The notes under the pieces were generated by a model. That model saw only the letters and a list, made by a program, of their open reading frames with translations, did not search any database and had not been told where the DNA came from. From Priapulus caudatus (taxonomy: Eukaryota > Priapulida > Priapulimorpha > Priapulimorphida > Priapulidae), in NCBI RefSeq assembly GCF_000485595.1, contig NW_014577094.1, forward strand, positions 560,940-612,858: a stretch of DNA of 51,919 nucleotides, given 5' to 3'. Below are positions 1-35,789 of this stretch, one piece after another. Position 1 is the stretch's first letter. The number at the start of each line of letters is the position of its first letter. Made by a program: the position numbers and the translations under genes.

Positions 1-365
1 CGCCTATGTAAGTAAACGGTGACAGTAATGAATGAGAAGCAGCAATACGATAGTAAATAACTTAATCTCTTAAGCCTAAACCGGCAAAGGTTAGTTTTAC
101 TTACCCAGGCATCTGCATGGCGCTGTAATAGGATCGTCAGTCGGAAGCAGTAGAGGATAAAGTGAAGTTGATTAGCACGATGCTATGGCAAAGTGATCGT
201 CTAGCGGATAGCACCGTGGGAGTAGCCGCGCAACCAGGTACGAGCGCTCTCACACGCACCAAATGTAACATTATGTTTTACGTTACCGTGTTTAGTCAAT
301 GAACGTAGAATGTATGTGAAGCCAAAGTACATAGATAAGAATGAGAAGTCAGATGTTTACCATGA

Positions 366-660
366 CTAGATAGGCTCTCTTTTAATATAAGTTCGGTAAG
401 TTACAATGTCGCGGTCGTGCCTGTTATTCACTCGGTTGCTAAGCGGAGTCCTCCTCGATTCTGCCTGCGTTCCGGCTTTTATAGTTACCGGCACGCCCGC
501 GACGCATGCGTCACGCATGCGCCGTAGACTCTGACGCATGCGTCGTACACACTCGCGAAGGCGTTGTATACGCATTGCGCACGCGCCTTTCACATTCGCG
601 TAGGCGTCGTACACGCCTTGTGCACGTGCCATAGACATCCGCGTAGGCGTCGTACATGCC
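366..660. repeat. CpG-rich imperfect short repeats
   Basis: This stretch contains recurring variants of 'gcgtaggcgtcgtaca' and 'gacgcatgcgtc', rich in CpG and short palindromes. An open frame on the - strand across it gives an Arg/Cys-rich repetitive translation, which I read as a by-product of the repeat. It may belong to the 3' part or LTR of the adjacent - strand retroelement, but no LTR boundary could be drawn. Confidence 0.5.
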
Positions 661-705
661 TTGGCTTCTTGGTGGAAGAGATAATTGAGTCAGATCTAAT
701 AGTGT

Positions 706-876
706 TGATAAGTGCTTGTTCTCTAATCTGTTTCTAAGTGACTTTTAATGGGCATGATAAGTGCTTGTCCTCTAATCTGTTTCTAAGTGACTTTTAATGG
801 GCAAAGCGCAGATGCGGCGCTCCTGATGCTCCCTAATCTATTTCTAAGTGACCACTCTAAGTGACCCCTAATGGGC
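706..876. repeat. 49-bp tandem repeat
   Basis: Two near-identical 49-bp units start at 706 and 755 (tgataagtgcttg ... taatgggca), followed by a degenerate third partial unit. The env reading frame on the - strand runs into this array and ends there, so the repeat marks the truncation point of that gene. Confidence 0.75.
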
Positions 877-1684
877 AAGACGTGGATGCGGCTAAGGAGA
901 TGGTGTTTATAGTAGTATCAATTGTGGTTTGAACGTTATCGAATGCTACCGTCAAACTAGAAAGGGATAACTGGAGGTGTGTAATCGCAATAAACTCCCG
1001 TGCCACAGAGGCCTGGAAGGCCGTTACTTTAAACATTAGTGTGCGCACACTCGAGGTTAAGTCTCGGGCATGAGAAATTACATCGAACAACACCTCCGTA
1101 TTCATTTCTGTCTGAATGCGAGTATAAATTATAACGGTGAGGGATTCGTCGATGACGGTCAAAATTCGCTCCTGTGTCGTACCTAATGCGGATAACTGCC
1201 GTTGCAGTTGCTCAATGTCATCATCGGTAGCCGTACCAAATAAAAATTTTGCAAGTTTACCAAGGCAACCAACTATAGCACGTTTCTCTCTTGAATTATG
1301 CAACGAGTGCAGGTCTGTTAAATGGAGATTTAGTGTTTGTAAACGTTGGCGAAACCATGCGATATGGGCTTGCACGAGAGATGTGATGTTCCGGTTCAAA
1401 GCCGCGAAGTATTGATCGTCGGGGGAGGTGGAAGGGGAATACGGTGCTTCCGCTGGCTGTCGTCTATACATCTTGCGCACATCCTTGTGCAACGAGTGTA
1501 GATACGTCTGGATCGAAGTAAAGTTGAGAGTAAAGGCTATGCCCCAAGTACTCTGTGTGACCGAGATATGACCTCTCGGAATAAAAACTACTCCCATCGT
1601 GGGTTTCCAGACCTCAGTAGCTTGCGAGGCCGATAGGATCGTTGAGGCAACTACGAGCAGGGCGACCGTGGTAACAGGGAACAT
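857..1684 (-). pseudogene. env: Envelope fusion-like protein, 3'-truncated (element 1)
   Basis: A 275-residue open frame resembling the F-type envelope proteins of baculoviruses and errantivirus-like gypsy elements. It has a hydrophobic N-terminal signal peptide (about residues 3-22), a basic furin-like site REKR at 132-135, a following glycine/hydrophobic segment like a fusion peptide, and a heptad-rich helical region after it. The ATG (complement of 1682-1684) lies four bases after a splice-acceptor-like sequence. Similarity to the second env of the window ends around residue 265, and the last residues come from the 49-bp tandem repeat. The C-terminal ectodomain, membrane anchor and tail are missing, so no membrane-anchored product is expected. 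Family assignment rests on cleavage-site context and order after integrase. Confidence 0.75.
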
Positions 1685-1688
1685 CGTC

Positions 1689-1705
1689 CTGAAACAGAGG
1701 AGTGC
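1689..1705 (-). promoter_or_regulatory. Putative env splice acceptor (element 1)
   Basis: On the - strand a pyrimidine-rich run ending in CAG (AG = complement of 1689-1690) lies immediately before the env start codon. The second element has a pyrimidine tract and AG in the same place relative to its env. Gypsy-type errantiviruses express env from a spliced subgenomic RNA, which fits. The donor is not in the window. Confidence 0.5.
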
Positions 1706-1742
1706 CCCTTAAAATAAACGGGGTGTATTTCGCACCTTAGCT

Positions 1743-2843
1743 CTATCGGCTACTTTCTGCGAGTGGCAACAAATCGTCTGCATCCCAACTATCAGTGCTG
1801 GGCGTGCTGGCCAAACTGGCTGCACGCATGTCGTCGTGGGGAGGCAACGAACGAGGCCCTGTGTCGACCAGCGTCGCGTGACACATTGGTCGGCGTGCTG
1901 GGCCGTCTCGCCCCGTAAGCACGGTTCTAGGTGCATCCCATGCCGAGAATGGGTATGCAGGGCGAAGATTGCTAACATGAACATCGCGAGTGCGCGTCTG
2001 GCCTTGCGCCTTAATACGAAGTCGCAGTGGAGAGAGTTTCTCGACCACGGTATAGCAAGGTCGCCATCGCGACGCGAATTTCGGCGTCTGATTAGCGGAC
2101 AACGTGGGATCAAAAAAATAGACTGGGTCCCCAATGTCAAAAGACTGAACCTTTGCACGCCTGTCATGAACGCGTTTATTTCGCGCACGTGCCACTTTAG
2201 TGTTCCGCTGCATCGCAACGAATGCTCAGTGCAAGCGCTCAGTGGCGTGAGTTACGGGGTTGTCAGCGTATGACAACTGTCGGGGCTGCAATAGCGCATC
2301 GAGCGGTAGAACTGCGTCTCCACCATACGTCAAGAAGGGGGTGAATTGTGATGACTCATTAACAGCTGTACGATTCGCAAACAAGACGGAATTGATCTTA
2401 GTATCCCAATCCGTATGCTGCCAATTGATGTAGCATGCGAGCATGGTGGCAAGTGTGTGATGAAAATGTTCGCACTGCCTATTCGACTCGGGGTGGTAAG
2501 GAGCTCCCTTAATATGTATGATCCCGAGCGATGTGGTCAATCGTGTCATGAGCTCGTTAATGAATTTGCCTCCATTATTAGTTAAGATGGATCGAGGGCA
2601 TGAATGACGCGGAATGAAATGGTCGACAATGATCCGCGCTACTGTAGCAGCGCTTTTATCGGACATTTGGAATGCTTCAGGCCATGTGTAAAGATCCAGA
2701 AACGTGAGCTTGTAAATGATTACCTGAGTTTGTGCAGGGGTGTGGGCCTGTGACAACGATGGCGACCACATCTCCTGAATGTCTGGGTGCTGGAGCGTGG
2801 TGTAGGGGGCTCGAACTCGCTGTAGTTTTCGACAATTACACAC
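1743..2843 (-). pseudogene. Integrase core and C-terminal domain, inactivated (element 1)
   Basis: The frame from 2843 to 2226 encodes an rve-type integrase core. The first acidic residue is in an LDLYT context, a PYHPESN motif is followed by the conserved Glu (QCEH), but the second catalytic Asp is Asn (LTNNGG where SDNG is usual). A TGA at complement(2226-2228) interrupts the frame. The same frame then continues to 1743 with the basic helix (ARARNKRVHDRRA) and the SH3-like C-terminal domain (WRPCYTVVEKL, VSNLRPAYP), ending in an acidic tail (WDADDLLPL). Alignment by eye to the second element puts the TGA inside a conserved segment, so it is a nonsense mutation. The lost Asp and the stop make the enzyme inactive. 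Confidence 0.8.
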
Positions 2844-3110
2844 GACGCAAGATCAAATGTAGTGGTAAGCGTCAGCAAACATGCGAGGCCAGAAATATCG
2901 CTGAGTGAGTTTGCTTTAAACTTTCTTGAAGCCCAGATGGCCTCCGTACGCATGATCGTGAAACAAAGGGAGTACAACGGGTACGAGAATACGGGGATGA
3001 CTAATTGGTGCGCAGCGTCAGCATCCTGCATGCGAGACGGCACATGAAAGAGCAAGTTGTCGACAAGAAGATAGCGTTCAACAAGCTTAGCCTCGCGTAT
3101 CGAAGCTTCA
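2844..3110 (-). pseudogene. Integrase N-terminal zinc-finger region, frameshifted (element 1)
   Basis: Complement frames here carry the start of integrase (VERYLLVDNLLF, DAAHQLVIP) and, in other frames, TQRYFWPRMF and a CxxC-like end, the usual layout of an HHCC zinc finger. At least two frame changes and one TGA split it, so no continuous zinc-binding domain remains. It joins the core frame beginning at 2843 only by changing frame. Confidence 0.65.
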
Positions 3111-3349
3111 TTGAGGTTAGAGAATGTGNGACAGTAGGCTGACAGCGAAGTATACAGTGTATCTGTTTTTGCGTACCAGAAAAGAAAATCCTCGTTCACA
3201 GGCTGCAGTAGAGGTGGCAAACATTTGAGGTAGCTGATCACGTAACGACCATGCCTGGCCTGGGGGCCGGGTTTACATGTTGCTGTGTGCCTGTTGTGTG
3301 CATGACTATGCACTGATTGTTTCATTCGCATTGTGTTTTTTTCATTCAA

Positions 3350-4063
3350 ATCTCGTCGCAGCTAGGCAGCTTATGTCTGAGTAAAACAATGCAAGCAACG
3401 GGTGGAAACAGAAAAATATCATTCTAGACATTTAATACATGTCTAGTCATTTATACATTAATACATGATGTCATTTATGTCATTTATGTCGTTTATACAT
3501 GATGCCATTTATTAATACATTATGTCATTAATACAGGTCATTTATACATAATCATAATCACTCAGCACCAGTATCAGACTATCAGTGTTAAGAAATCGTC
3601 AACAAATTACATTCGATCACATTTTTTTCATCTCATTTCACTCGACTAAGAAACCAATCACATTCTTATTCAATTTCATTCACACAGTACACATAGTCAG
3701 GTAACATGACAAAGGCAGGAAATCAAGAATTATAATCATGGTAATGATGGTATGGTTATCTTCAAGTTACTTTTTTTTACTTTATTTCTTTTCATCTTTC
3801 AACTTTATTTTTACATCGACTGAGCAAGTTCAGAACTTCAGAGAGAGTTTTTAGTTACTTTGAGTATGTTAAAAAAGACTTGTACTGGAATCTCTAGGAA
3901 TGCCGGGAGCTTCTGGGTAAGGTTTTACTTTCGTTTTTCTCCTCCCCAGTCCACGGTACCCCCATGCATAGATCAATGCTGCCGCACATCCGCAAAGATA
4001 CAACTTACAAGTGCCTAGACTCTTTTTAAGTATATACAGTTTACATTGCTTCTAGATATCTAA
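3350..4063. other. AT-rich non-coding stretch
   Basis: No gene is seen. 3420-3560 contains degenerate tandem variants of 'catttatacattaatacatg'; the remainder is AT-rich with poly-T runs. It is probably intronic to OGT, since OGT exons resume at 5003. Confidence 0.5.
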
Positions 4064-4207
4064 ATGAATAAAAATAGTTCACTATCTACAAATCAGTGAC
4101 GAATTCAGTTAACAGCTTTGGTTATGCGCGTGTCTGGTGTCACTGGTCGTGCCCTCACTCCCCACGATAATTAACCCCTGCGATATAAAAACTTATTGTT
4201 ATTGCCC
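4064..4207 (+). repeat. Interspersed repeat F, copy 1
   Basis: About 140 bp matching, in inverted orientation, the segment 7578-7700 (shared blocks include 'cactggtcgtgcc' and 'cactccccacgataa'). The two copies flank OGT exon e1 about 3.4 kb apart. Confidence 0.75.
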
Positions 4208-4390
4208 GAGCAAAAACTTGGTGGGCTCGGGCCTCCGGGGTCGGAACTAATTTCTAACGCTGCCGGCGGCACAGGAGCGATTTTTTCTCGTATCTTCCAA
4301 AATTTTCGCTCTCGTAATTGTTGTTACCAGAGCGCTTTGAAAGCTGACGGGAGCGAAATCGCTCGCCGCTCCCGTGTATTTTTTTCGCTG
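4196..4390. repeat. Repeat family D, copy 1
   Basis: Contains the family signature 'gcgaaatcgctcgccgc' followed by 'tcccgtgtattttttt'. The same signature recurs near 7850-7937 and 43770-43880, and a partial copy lies at 42774-42880. It looks like a short non-autonomous element with G-rich and C-rich ends. Confidence 0.5.
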
Positions 4391-29157
<24,767 letters not shown>

Positions 29158-29454
29158 GGTGTCTTGTTATGTGCGTGTGTGCACACTTGTCATTTGCTAC
29201 CTTGTCGCACCTATCACACCGAAACTCGCAGTTCCTACTGTTGTTCTTTTCACTTGTGTCCGGTTAATGATGATAATTGTCTGTGGAGCACGAATGCATT
29301 TCATTTTACATAGTAATAATGGGTTTCAATTATTATTGTATGAGCATCTTTACTGATGCCTTGGTTATCCTTTAGTACCAGAAACGATATAACAGTTAAG
29401 AAAACGTTTTCTTTTGTATGTAGTTATAACATGGGTTTATATCACATAGACATA
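29158..29454 (+). other. OGT 3' UTR, proximal part
   Basis: Follows the OGT stop directly. No coding motif or repeat recognised. The UTR end is uncertain; AATAAA-type signals occur at 29994 and 30545. Confidence 0.55.
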
Positions 29455-29864
29455 AGCTGCGTTCACACGAGGATTTCAGTACCGTACTGAGCGTTCACAC
29501 GGTAAAAATATTCAAGACTTATACGCGGCTTAGCAAGTACCGTACTGAAATACGAGGCTTATTCGGCGCGGAAAGTGATTCCGCGCTGAAACATTCGGCA
29601 CCGCGCTGGACGCGTATTGTCTGTCGTGTGAACGCAATTCGAGGCCTCTTACTGTAGTGCGCTTACCTAGACTGGTACCCGTTCGCTACACGACGTTAGT
29701 GTAGCGTGTGGAACTGTCGACCGGGTACCAGTCTATATTATACCTAGCCAGCTAAGCCTCGATTCTCGTGTGAACGCTACGGGTTGTTGCACGGTATTTC
29801 AGCCAAATTCAGCACCAGATAAGTACGGAACCAGCAAGGCCGTGAATCTCGTGTGAACGCAGCT
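29455..29864. mobile_element. MITE in the OGT 3' region
   Basis: Ends 'agctgcgttcacacgag' and inverted 'ctcgtgtgaacgcagct', flanked by ATA on both sides. Several 'gttcacacg'/'cgtgtgaac' motifs recur inside, and a nested inverted pair 'agactggtaccc'/'gggtaccagtct' lies at about 29669-29734. No coding capacity. Confidence 0.8.
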
Positions 29865-30544
29865 ATAAGCTTTCATTAGTGAGTGGTGAGTCGAATTGAA
29901 TTGGTTCTGTGTGATGTTCAGTGCATGCCACAATAGGTGTTTGAACCATATTTTGGGGGAAATGCAATCGTTTCTGATGAAAAAGTTACGGCAAATAAAC
30001 TGTGTGCAGTGGAAACAGCACTCATGTTGCCACTCACAGAACACCACAGAACACCTGTTATGCCATTTAGAGTTACCAGAGTATTTATTTTCATTATGCC
30101 ATGTATATAGTTGCTTTTCCAGCCTCCGTGTGGGTGAGAGACACTGGCGCCTGTTTTGTAAATACATAATGTGTTCAGTAAACCTATAGATTATCTCGAG
30201 TTTTAATTCTTGGGTATATCGGAATTGGTGGTTATTTCCAATGTGCAACTGGCAGTCTAGCACTGTATGTACCAGCAGGGGAGTGTGTCAGAACTTTGAT
30301 TCAACCCATGGTACGATGTTTGGCAAACTAGCTGAAACTGAAAACGTTGGTAGTGCCAAAGGGGTAACTCTTGTGATATTTTTTTCGTGTTTCTAAACGC
30401 ACTTATATTACGAACCAACAGCAGTGTATATCTTATGAAGTGCTGACTACGTACTCTATGTAGTTGTCGTTCTTGTGTTTTCCAAACAATGTCTGGAAGA
30501 AATGCCTGTTGCATTTTACCCTCTAGTATAACTATTGAATGCAG

Positions 30545-30550
30545 AATAAA
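30545..30550 (+). terminator. Candidate OGT polyadenylation signal
   Basis: AATAAA at 30545-30550, followed by a T/GT-rich stretch about 20-60 bases on. Another AATAAA at 29994-29999 lies beyond the MITE. Which is used cannot be told from sequence. Confidence 0.4.
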
Positions 30551-31030
30551 AATGGTATTTTACATGTATTTTCATCTTTAGTGTGTAGTGTACATACTGA
30601 GGGTGTTCTTTTTGGACCACACTGGCCATTCACGGTGGTCACACAGAAATACTACCGCATAGCATGCCTTTGTCAAAAAAAACAAATGTAGTGACTTAAA
30701 TTTTGTGCGTGTGGATGTTGTTAAAAATTGGCACTGGTTTTAATAATAGGGTGTTATGTTTGGCAGTTATGGAAAACGTTTTTGCAACGTGCATGCTCCA
30801 TTAGATCCAATCAAAAGTTCGGATAAAAATCTTTGTTTGGCTTACGTGCCTACATAATTACACTTGTGCACTTTTATTGATTGCAGTATATCTGACCTGG
30901 CACTACTGTAATATTATACTGCACTGCTTTTGCTTAGAGTGTGGATGTTAAAGTCAGATTTTACTAGGTAAAGTTTGGCTTTGTTATTGTATTTTATAAA
31001 AATTAAAGGTGATAATGATCGGTCCGTTTT
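30551..31030. other. Intergenic sequence, nothing recognised
   Basis: AT-rich, no gene or repeat noticed. Confidence 0.4.
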
Positions 31031-31296
31031 GTGTTCGTGATTCTGCCTATATTAGATCTCAAGTTGTCAAACTACTCTATTATACCCTCCCCCCCCCCAC
31101 GCGCCAACGAAGGTAGTGGTGGTTATACTGTGTCTGTCTGTCCAACACCAACCTTGTGCGCAGATCTCCTAGAAAAGTACTGGACTGATTTCAACCATAT
31201 GGCACACATCAGTACCCAAGGTAGTTTGTGCACCTGCGATGAATTTTTTGGGTCCAGCATTTTCGGAAAGATTTATCGCCGTTTTGCATAAATAAC
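31031..31296. repeat. Family B-like repeat start
   Basis: 'attataccct...' through a C-rich stretch to 'ggttatactg' and 'tctgtctgtcc' resembles the hairpin start of family B ('tatccccc...gggatactatgg', 'gtctgtcc'), but the body is different. Possibly a related non-autonomous family. Confidence 0.35.
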
Positions 31297-31316
31297 CCTA
31301 TTTGGTTGTATATTAT

Positions 31317-34300
31317 TAGTCCAGGCATTTCGTGGAAATAAATGGGGTCAACCTCGGACAAATTGCAACAGAAAGTGTGTCAACTGTTTTATACCCAGAA
31401 ATATGTCCTCTATAACATATCAAAAGGCGTTCAATCCTGGTGGTGGAAGGCTCCATGGCGGCCATTTTGAAAAATCGCCGCCATACAACTGATATTTCCC
31501 TATATCTCCGCTTCTAAATAACATAGAGATTTGATTTTAAGTGCTAAACATACATTTTCTGTGGCCAGGAATCTAATGACACACATTTCAATAAGCTAAA
31601 CCTGACCAAAAAGCCGAAATGGCAGCCAAAACCAGATGTCATGGTGCTCATGGTGACCAGATATAAGAAATTTGAATACGGGACAGGAAACGATGCGAGG
31701 GAGCGGAGCGACAGAGCGGGGGAGGGAGTGGGTGTCCCCCACCCATGGTAAGAACTTTTTTTGAATTGGGGGAGTACGTATCGAAATTAGTGGTATCCCG
31801 ATATCCGCGGGATAGTAGATTCTTGTGTTGGATACCAGATTGTCTTGGAGCTAATCTATGCAGACAACGCGGTGGTACACATGATGACAGACAAGGCTAT
31901 TGCATGAGCAGTACGAGGCCATCTCCTTGTTGATGCAGCACTGAATGCCTTGATTTTGTCAGACGTACTTGGTGTGCCACTCCCTCAACTATCTGCAGAG
32001 CTACATGAAGGGGAGGAGACCAATGAGGCAACCGTGTCACCAGATGATGAGCCTACGACAGACGGAACTGGAAACACTGATCTTGATGAACTTGCTGCCC
32101 TCTACAAGAACCTGATAGAAGGTTCCGTGTTGGCAGAGGAGTTCTGCCAAGCTGATGTGTTAACCAGGATCAAGGAGCTCCTCAGGGCCAAAACCGAATC
32201 CTTGAAGTCCTCTAGGACTGCCACACTTTGGCTACAGTACATGGAGATGGTGGACATACTACGGAAGTTTGTCAGAGCAGAGCGCATTGGCAACTGGGCG
32301 TTGCACCTTGAAGCTGTGTCAGAAATGCTGCCCTACCTGGCAGCCTCTGGGCACAACCTCTACACCAAATCAGCCCGCCTCTATGTGCAGCGGATGAGCA
32401 AGCTCTATGATGAACATCCAGATGTGTCCTTTTGAAGAAGGGTTCCATGTTGTCAGAAGAAGTGATTGCCTATGGGCTGGTCTGTCCGTAGATCTCACCA
32501 TCGAACAGGTCCTGATGAGGAGTATGAAGACCAGCGGTGGCCTAACGAGAGGGTGAGGCATGACAGAGCAACAGCGTCTCATATGGCTGCTCTCCATGCC
32601 TGCCTGTGCTGAAGTCAACAATGCTATGCAGCAGCTCACAGGTTTCAACTACAACACTGGTGAACAAAACAAGGACATGACAAATGCTAGACAAGCACGT
32701 GACATAAAAGACACACATGCAGTTATCAGCTATCTGCAAGAGAGAACACCCTTCAGCTCAGATCCGAGCTTGCTCAGCATCTCGACAGGGGTGCATGCAG
32801 CCAGCACAGTCAATGTGGATTCAGCGAAAACTGTTGGAACAGCTATCCTAACCAACATGGATGGACAAACTGCTGCTGACTACACATTCAAGAGGAAGGA
32901 TCAGGCCATTACCTTGGCTGCGAAATCGGCAGTAAAGATTGATGGTGAGGCAGTATAGATGGATCCCCAGCTGCTTTTCCAGCGACTGACAATTGCTGCA
33001 AAAGCTACAGAGGATCTGGAGTCTGTGTTCAAATATGAGCTGTGCACTTACCCACCAGCTCTGTTTGATTCCACACTTGCTGCTCCGACAGCCACAGAAA
33101 CCAGTGCTAGCAGATGCTATCTGGACACTACTGACACACGATGCACCCGGAATCACAGGCCAAGTCCACTACGTGTTGGATGGTGGGGCACTAGTCCAGC
33201 GCATTCCGTGGGCACGTGGATCAACATACAAAGGTATCTGCACGCAATACACAGAGTATGTCACAAAGAAGTATGGACAGGCAACAGTCGTGTTTGATGG
33301 TTATGATGGTACATCAACAAAGGACACAACACACCAGAGACGTACGAGAGGGAATGCTGGAGCAACGGTGACGTTTGATGAAGATATGCAGGTCACACTG
33401 AAGAAAGAACAATTCCTGGCAAACAAGCAGCGCTTCATCAACATGCTCAGCACCAAACTACGGGCACAGAACTGCCAGACACATCATTCTGCAGGTGATG
33501 CTGATCTCATAGTGCAGAAGGCAGTGGAGTCTGCAGCCACCACTGATACTGTGCTGATCGGAGATGACACAGATCTGCTCATCCTGCTCATCTACCACAC
33601 CAACCTTAAGTCATGTGACCTGTTCTTCCAACCCGAACCAAAAAAGACTGTGAAGAAACCGTGTGTCTGGAACATGAAGTCTGTCAAGCAGCAGTTAGGC
33701 CCCGATGTATCACAGCACATCTTCATGCACGCTCTCCTGGGATGTGATACTACTTCCCGCGTGTATGGCATTGGCAAGGGAGCTTCCCTCAACAAATTCA
33801 AAACCAGTGCGCACTTCCGTGAACAAGCCAATGTGTTTGACAGACAGGCAGCGTCCACCGATAATGTTGTAGAAGCAGGAGAGAAAGCCCTGGCATGCCT
33901 GTACAATGGGAAGCCTGTAGAGTCACTCAACGTGGTGCGACATAAGCGGTTCTGCCAGATGGTCGCCTCCAGCACTTCTCATGTGCAACCCCAAAGTCTA
34001 CCACCCACATCAGCAGCAGCGAAACACCACAGCCTTCGTGTCTACTACCAGGTCTAGCAGTGGAAGGGCATTGCAGCTGATGAGCTACGGCCAGACGACT
34101 GGGGTTGGCGGGAAAGCTTTGGAGGACTCGTGCCCGTGCAGACAGACTTGCCACCAGCTCCGGAAGAGCTCCTCAGACTTTTTGAGGAAGATTGATCAAT
34201 GCTTCTGTACATGTATCGACTATGGTAGTCTGAGGCTATGGTATAACTACATGCAGTATTATAATAATTATGACCTATACATGTACGTCGTCCATCATGC

Positions 34301-34690
34301 ATACGGTATGCCATGGTAGTTTTGACTGATAAGTTTAAACAATGTAACAGTTGAATGTACGCATAACACTTTCAAGAATGTATACATTTCAAAAGTATTA
34401 CAAAGTCTAAAGTCAAAATCAAAGTGCATTGAAAAGTGTTTCAATTCATTCCTTGTCCCTGAAAATGTATGTTTAGCACTTAAAATCAAAGTGCTATGTT
34501 ATTTAGAAGCAGAGATATAGGTAAATATCAGTTTTATGGCGGCCATTTTTCAAAATGGCCGCCATGGAATCTTCCACCACCAAGATTCCTTGAGACTTTT
34601 GATGTTATAGAGGACATTTCTGGGTATAAAACAGTTGACAGACTTTCTGTTGCAATTTGTCCGAGGTCATATCAAATAATGCCTGGACTA
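31317..34690. mobile_element. Academ-like DNA transposon fossil (3.37 kb)
   Basis: Inverted terminal repeats of about 270 bp (31317-31590 and 34425-34690, both starting TAGTCCAGGCAT) are flanked by TAT on each side (31314-31316 and 34691-34693). Between them a single long protein-coding region on the + strand (about 31850-34193) is broken by stops and frameshifts. The protein has an XPG/FEN1-like acidic signature. Academ transposons are known to carry XPG-type nuclease domains, large proteins and 3-4 bp target duplications, so an Academ-like assignment is favoured but not proven. Confidence 0.75.
31853..34193 (+). pseudogene. Academ-like transposon protein with XPG-like nuclease signature, broken
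   Basis: Fragments in order: YADNAVVHMMTDKAIA, TGA at 31905, VDAALNALILSDVLG; then WALHLEAVSEMLPYLAASG; a frame change and TGA around 32433; GLSVDLTIEQVLMRS; TGA near 32551; MTEQQRLIWLLSMPA; TAG at 32956; DPQLLFQRL; a frameshift near 33080; VLADAIWTLLTHDAPG; then the nuclease-like HSAGDADLIVQKAVE (33484 onward) and IGDDTDLLILL, and HALLGCDTTS; TAG at 34055; QWKGIAADELRPDDWGW, ending at TGA 34191. The Asp clusters resemble the XPG-I/FEN1 metal site. Several stops lie where CAG or CGA would be expected, which suits C-to-T decay. I recognise this as a widely repeated but poorly named protein family of invertebrate genomes. The copy is dead. Confidence 0.75.
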
Positions 34691-34721
34691 TATATAGCCT
34701 CGTCTACACGACGAACCTTAA

Positions 34722-35677
34722 AGGACAATTGAAGTCAAATTTTATAACTTCTGTAACGTTTTTATACATAGAAATACATTCAATAACGTATTCCATTTCA
34801 AATCCGGCGCCCAATTTGTAAGAAACACATGAATATTAATCTACGTCATGTGACGTCACAGCCCCCAGTTGAAACACGCCATTATATAGCGTAACAGTGC
34901 TAACACGCTAGTATAATTATGTTATGCTAGGTGAAAGTATTGTTACAGCATACAGCAAACATGTAGCCTGTAAATGTACTTATATTCATGTACATACATA
35001 TTACCTATGTGGATAATGCATTCACGGTATATGTACATGACTTGCGTAGAGATGTTTGTACATGTACAGATACATATGTGATTCTGACCGAGCGTGATAA
35101 GCCTGGTGATCAGTGTACTTGCATGCCTTACCTGGTCTAGCGTCGAACTGGTCTACAATAACCCTGGTCTTCTCATTCTCATGGCAGCATATACATTCAG
35201 GTGCCGTACTCATTAATTCACAAACACTACAAGAACACCAGTATTTGTCTACAGTCCTATCTGGTACCGAAGCTTCCATTCCGCCATGAATTGTGACTGT
35301 TCTGATTCTCGAGAAGTGTGTGCCGACTCTTCGCGTTGCTTTTTCAGACGATTCTCCACAATTTATTCTTGTGTATATTCAGGCTCAAACCTATATCCAA
35401 CTGTAAATCACTATAAATGTCATCATCATCTGAGTAATCACTAGAATCATTGAAATTATCGCTTTCTGTCTCCATCTTATACACCACACGCACTATGTTT
35501 ACATAATGGCGTGTTTCAACAGGGGGCTGTGACGTCGCATAACCTAGACTAATATTCATGAGTTTCATACTGCGGATTTGAAATGCGGGCGCCGGATTTG
35601 AAATGGAATACGTTATTGAATGTATTTATATGTATAAAAACGTTACAGAAGTTATAAAATTTGACTTCAATTGTCCT
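34722..35677. mobile_element. TTAA-flanked transposon nested in the outer MITE
   Basis: Terminal inverted repeats of about 150 bp ('aggacaattgaagtcaaatt' left; its complement right) bracket 956 bp and are flanked by TTAA at 34718-34721 and 35678-35681. Removing the element and one TTAA leaves the outer MITE end intact, which confirms the 4-bp duplication. TTAA targeting fits Kolobok or piggyBac-type transposons; the AGG terminus favours Kolobok-like. The interior carries a P2X7-CTD-like fragment on the - strand and no transposase. Confidence 0.8.
35140..35477 (-). pseudogene. P2X7 C-terminal-domain-like (zinc/cysteine) gene fragment
   Basis: From an ATG at complement(35475-35477): an acidic Ser/Asp-rich start (METESDNFNDSSDYSDDDD), then in a shifted frame FEPEYTQE, then KQREESAHTSRESEQ, then in another frame YWCSCSVCELMSTAPECICC. 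This layout (acidic N-terminus, FEPE, charged linker, WCxCxxC...ExxCC) matches stand-alone invertebrate proteins annotated as P2X purinoceptor 7-like. In vertebrate P2X7 the domain forms the cytoplasmic zinc-binding ballast. Frameshifts and stops break it, and the rest of the domain is absent; similarity stops near a donor-like CAG/GTAAGG. Probably a captured first exon or decayed gene carried by the TTAA element. Confidence 0.6.
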
Positions 35678-35789
35678 TTAACTCGAGTTAAGCGTTAACT
35701 CGGGTTAGCGATTATGTAGCGACTACACGACAACCCCCGATAGCGATTATTACCGTTTTATCACCACTAGACTGTGCTACTTATGCATT

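Larger units (their letters stand above)
857..3349 (-). mobile_element. Truncated env-bearing Ty3/gypsy-like retroelement (element 1)
   Basis: Reading the - strand from 3349 downwards gives an integrase zinc-finger remnant, integrase core, integrase C-terminal domain and then an envelope-like gene: the 3' order of an errantivirus-like gypsy element. No reverse transcriptase, protease or gag is seen upstream (above 3349 the sequence becomes AT-rich non-coding), and env is cut off near 890. No LTR pair was identified. The element carries frameshifts, at least two in-frame stops and one ambiguous base (n at 3129). A related copy in the opposite orientation lies at 47084-51142. The copy is inactive. 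Confidence 0.8.
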
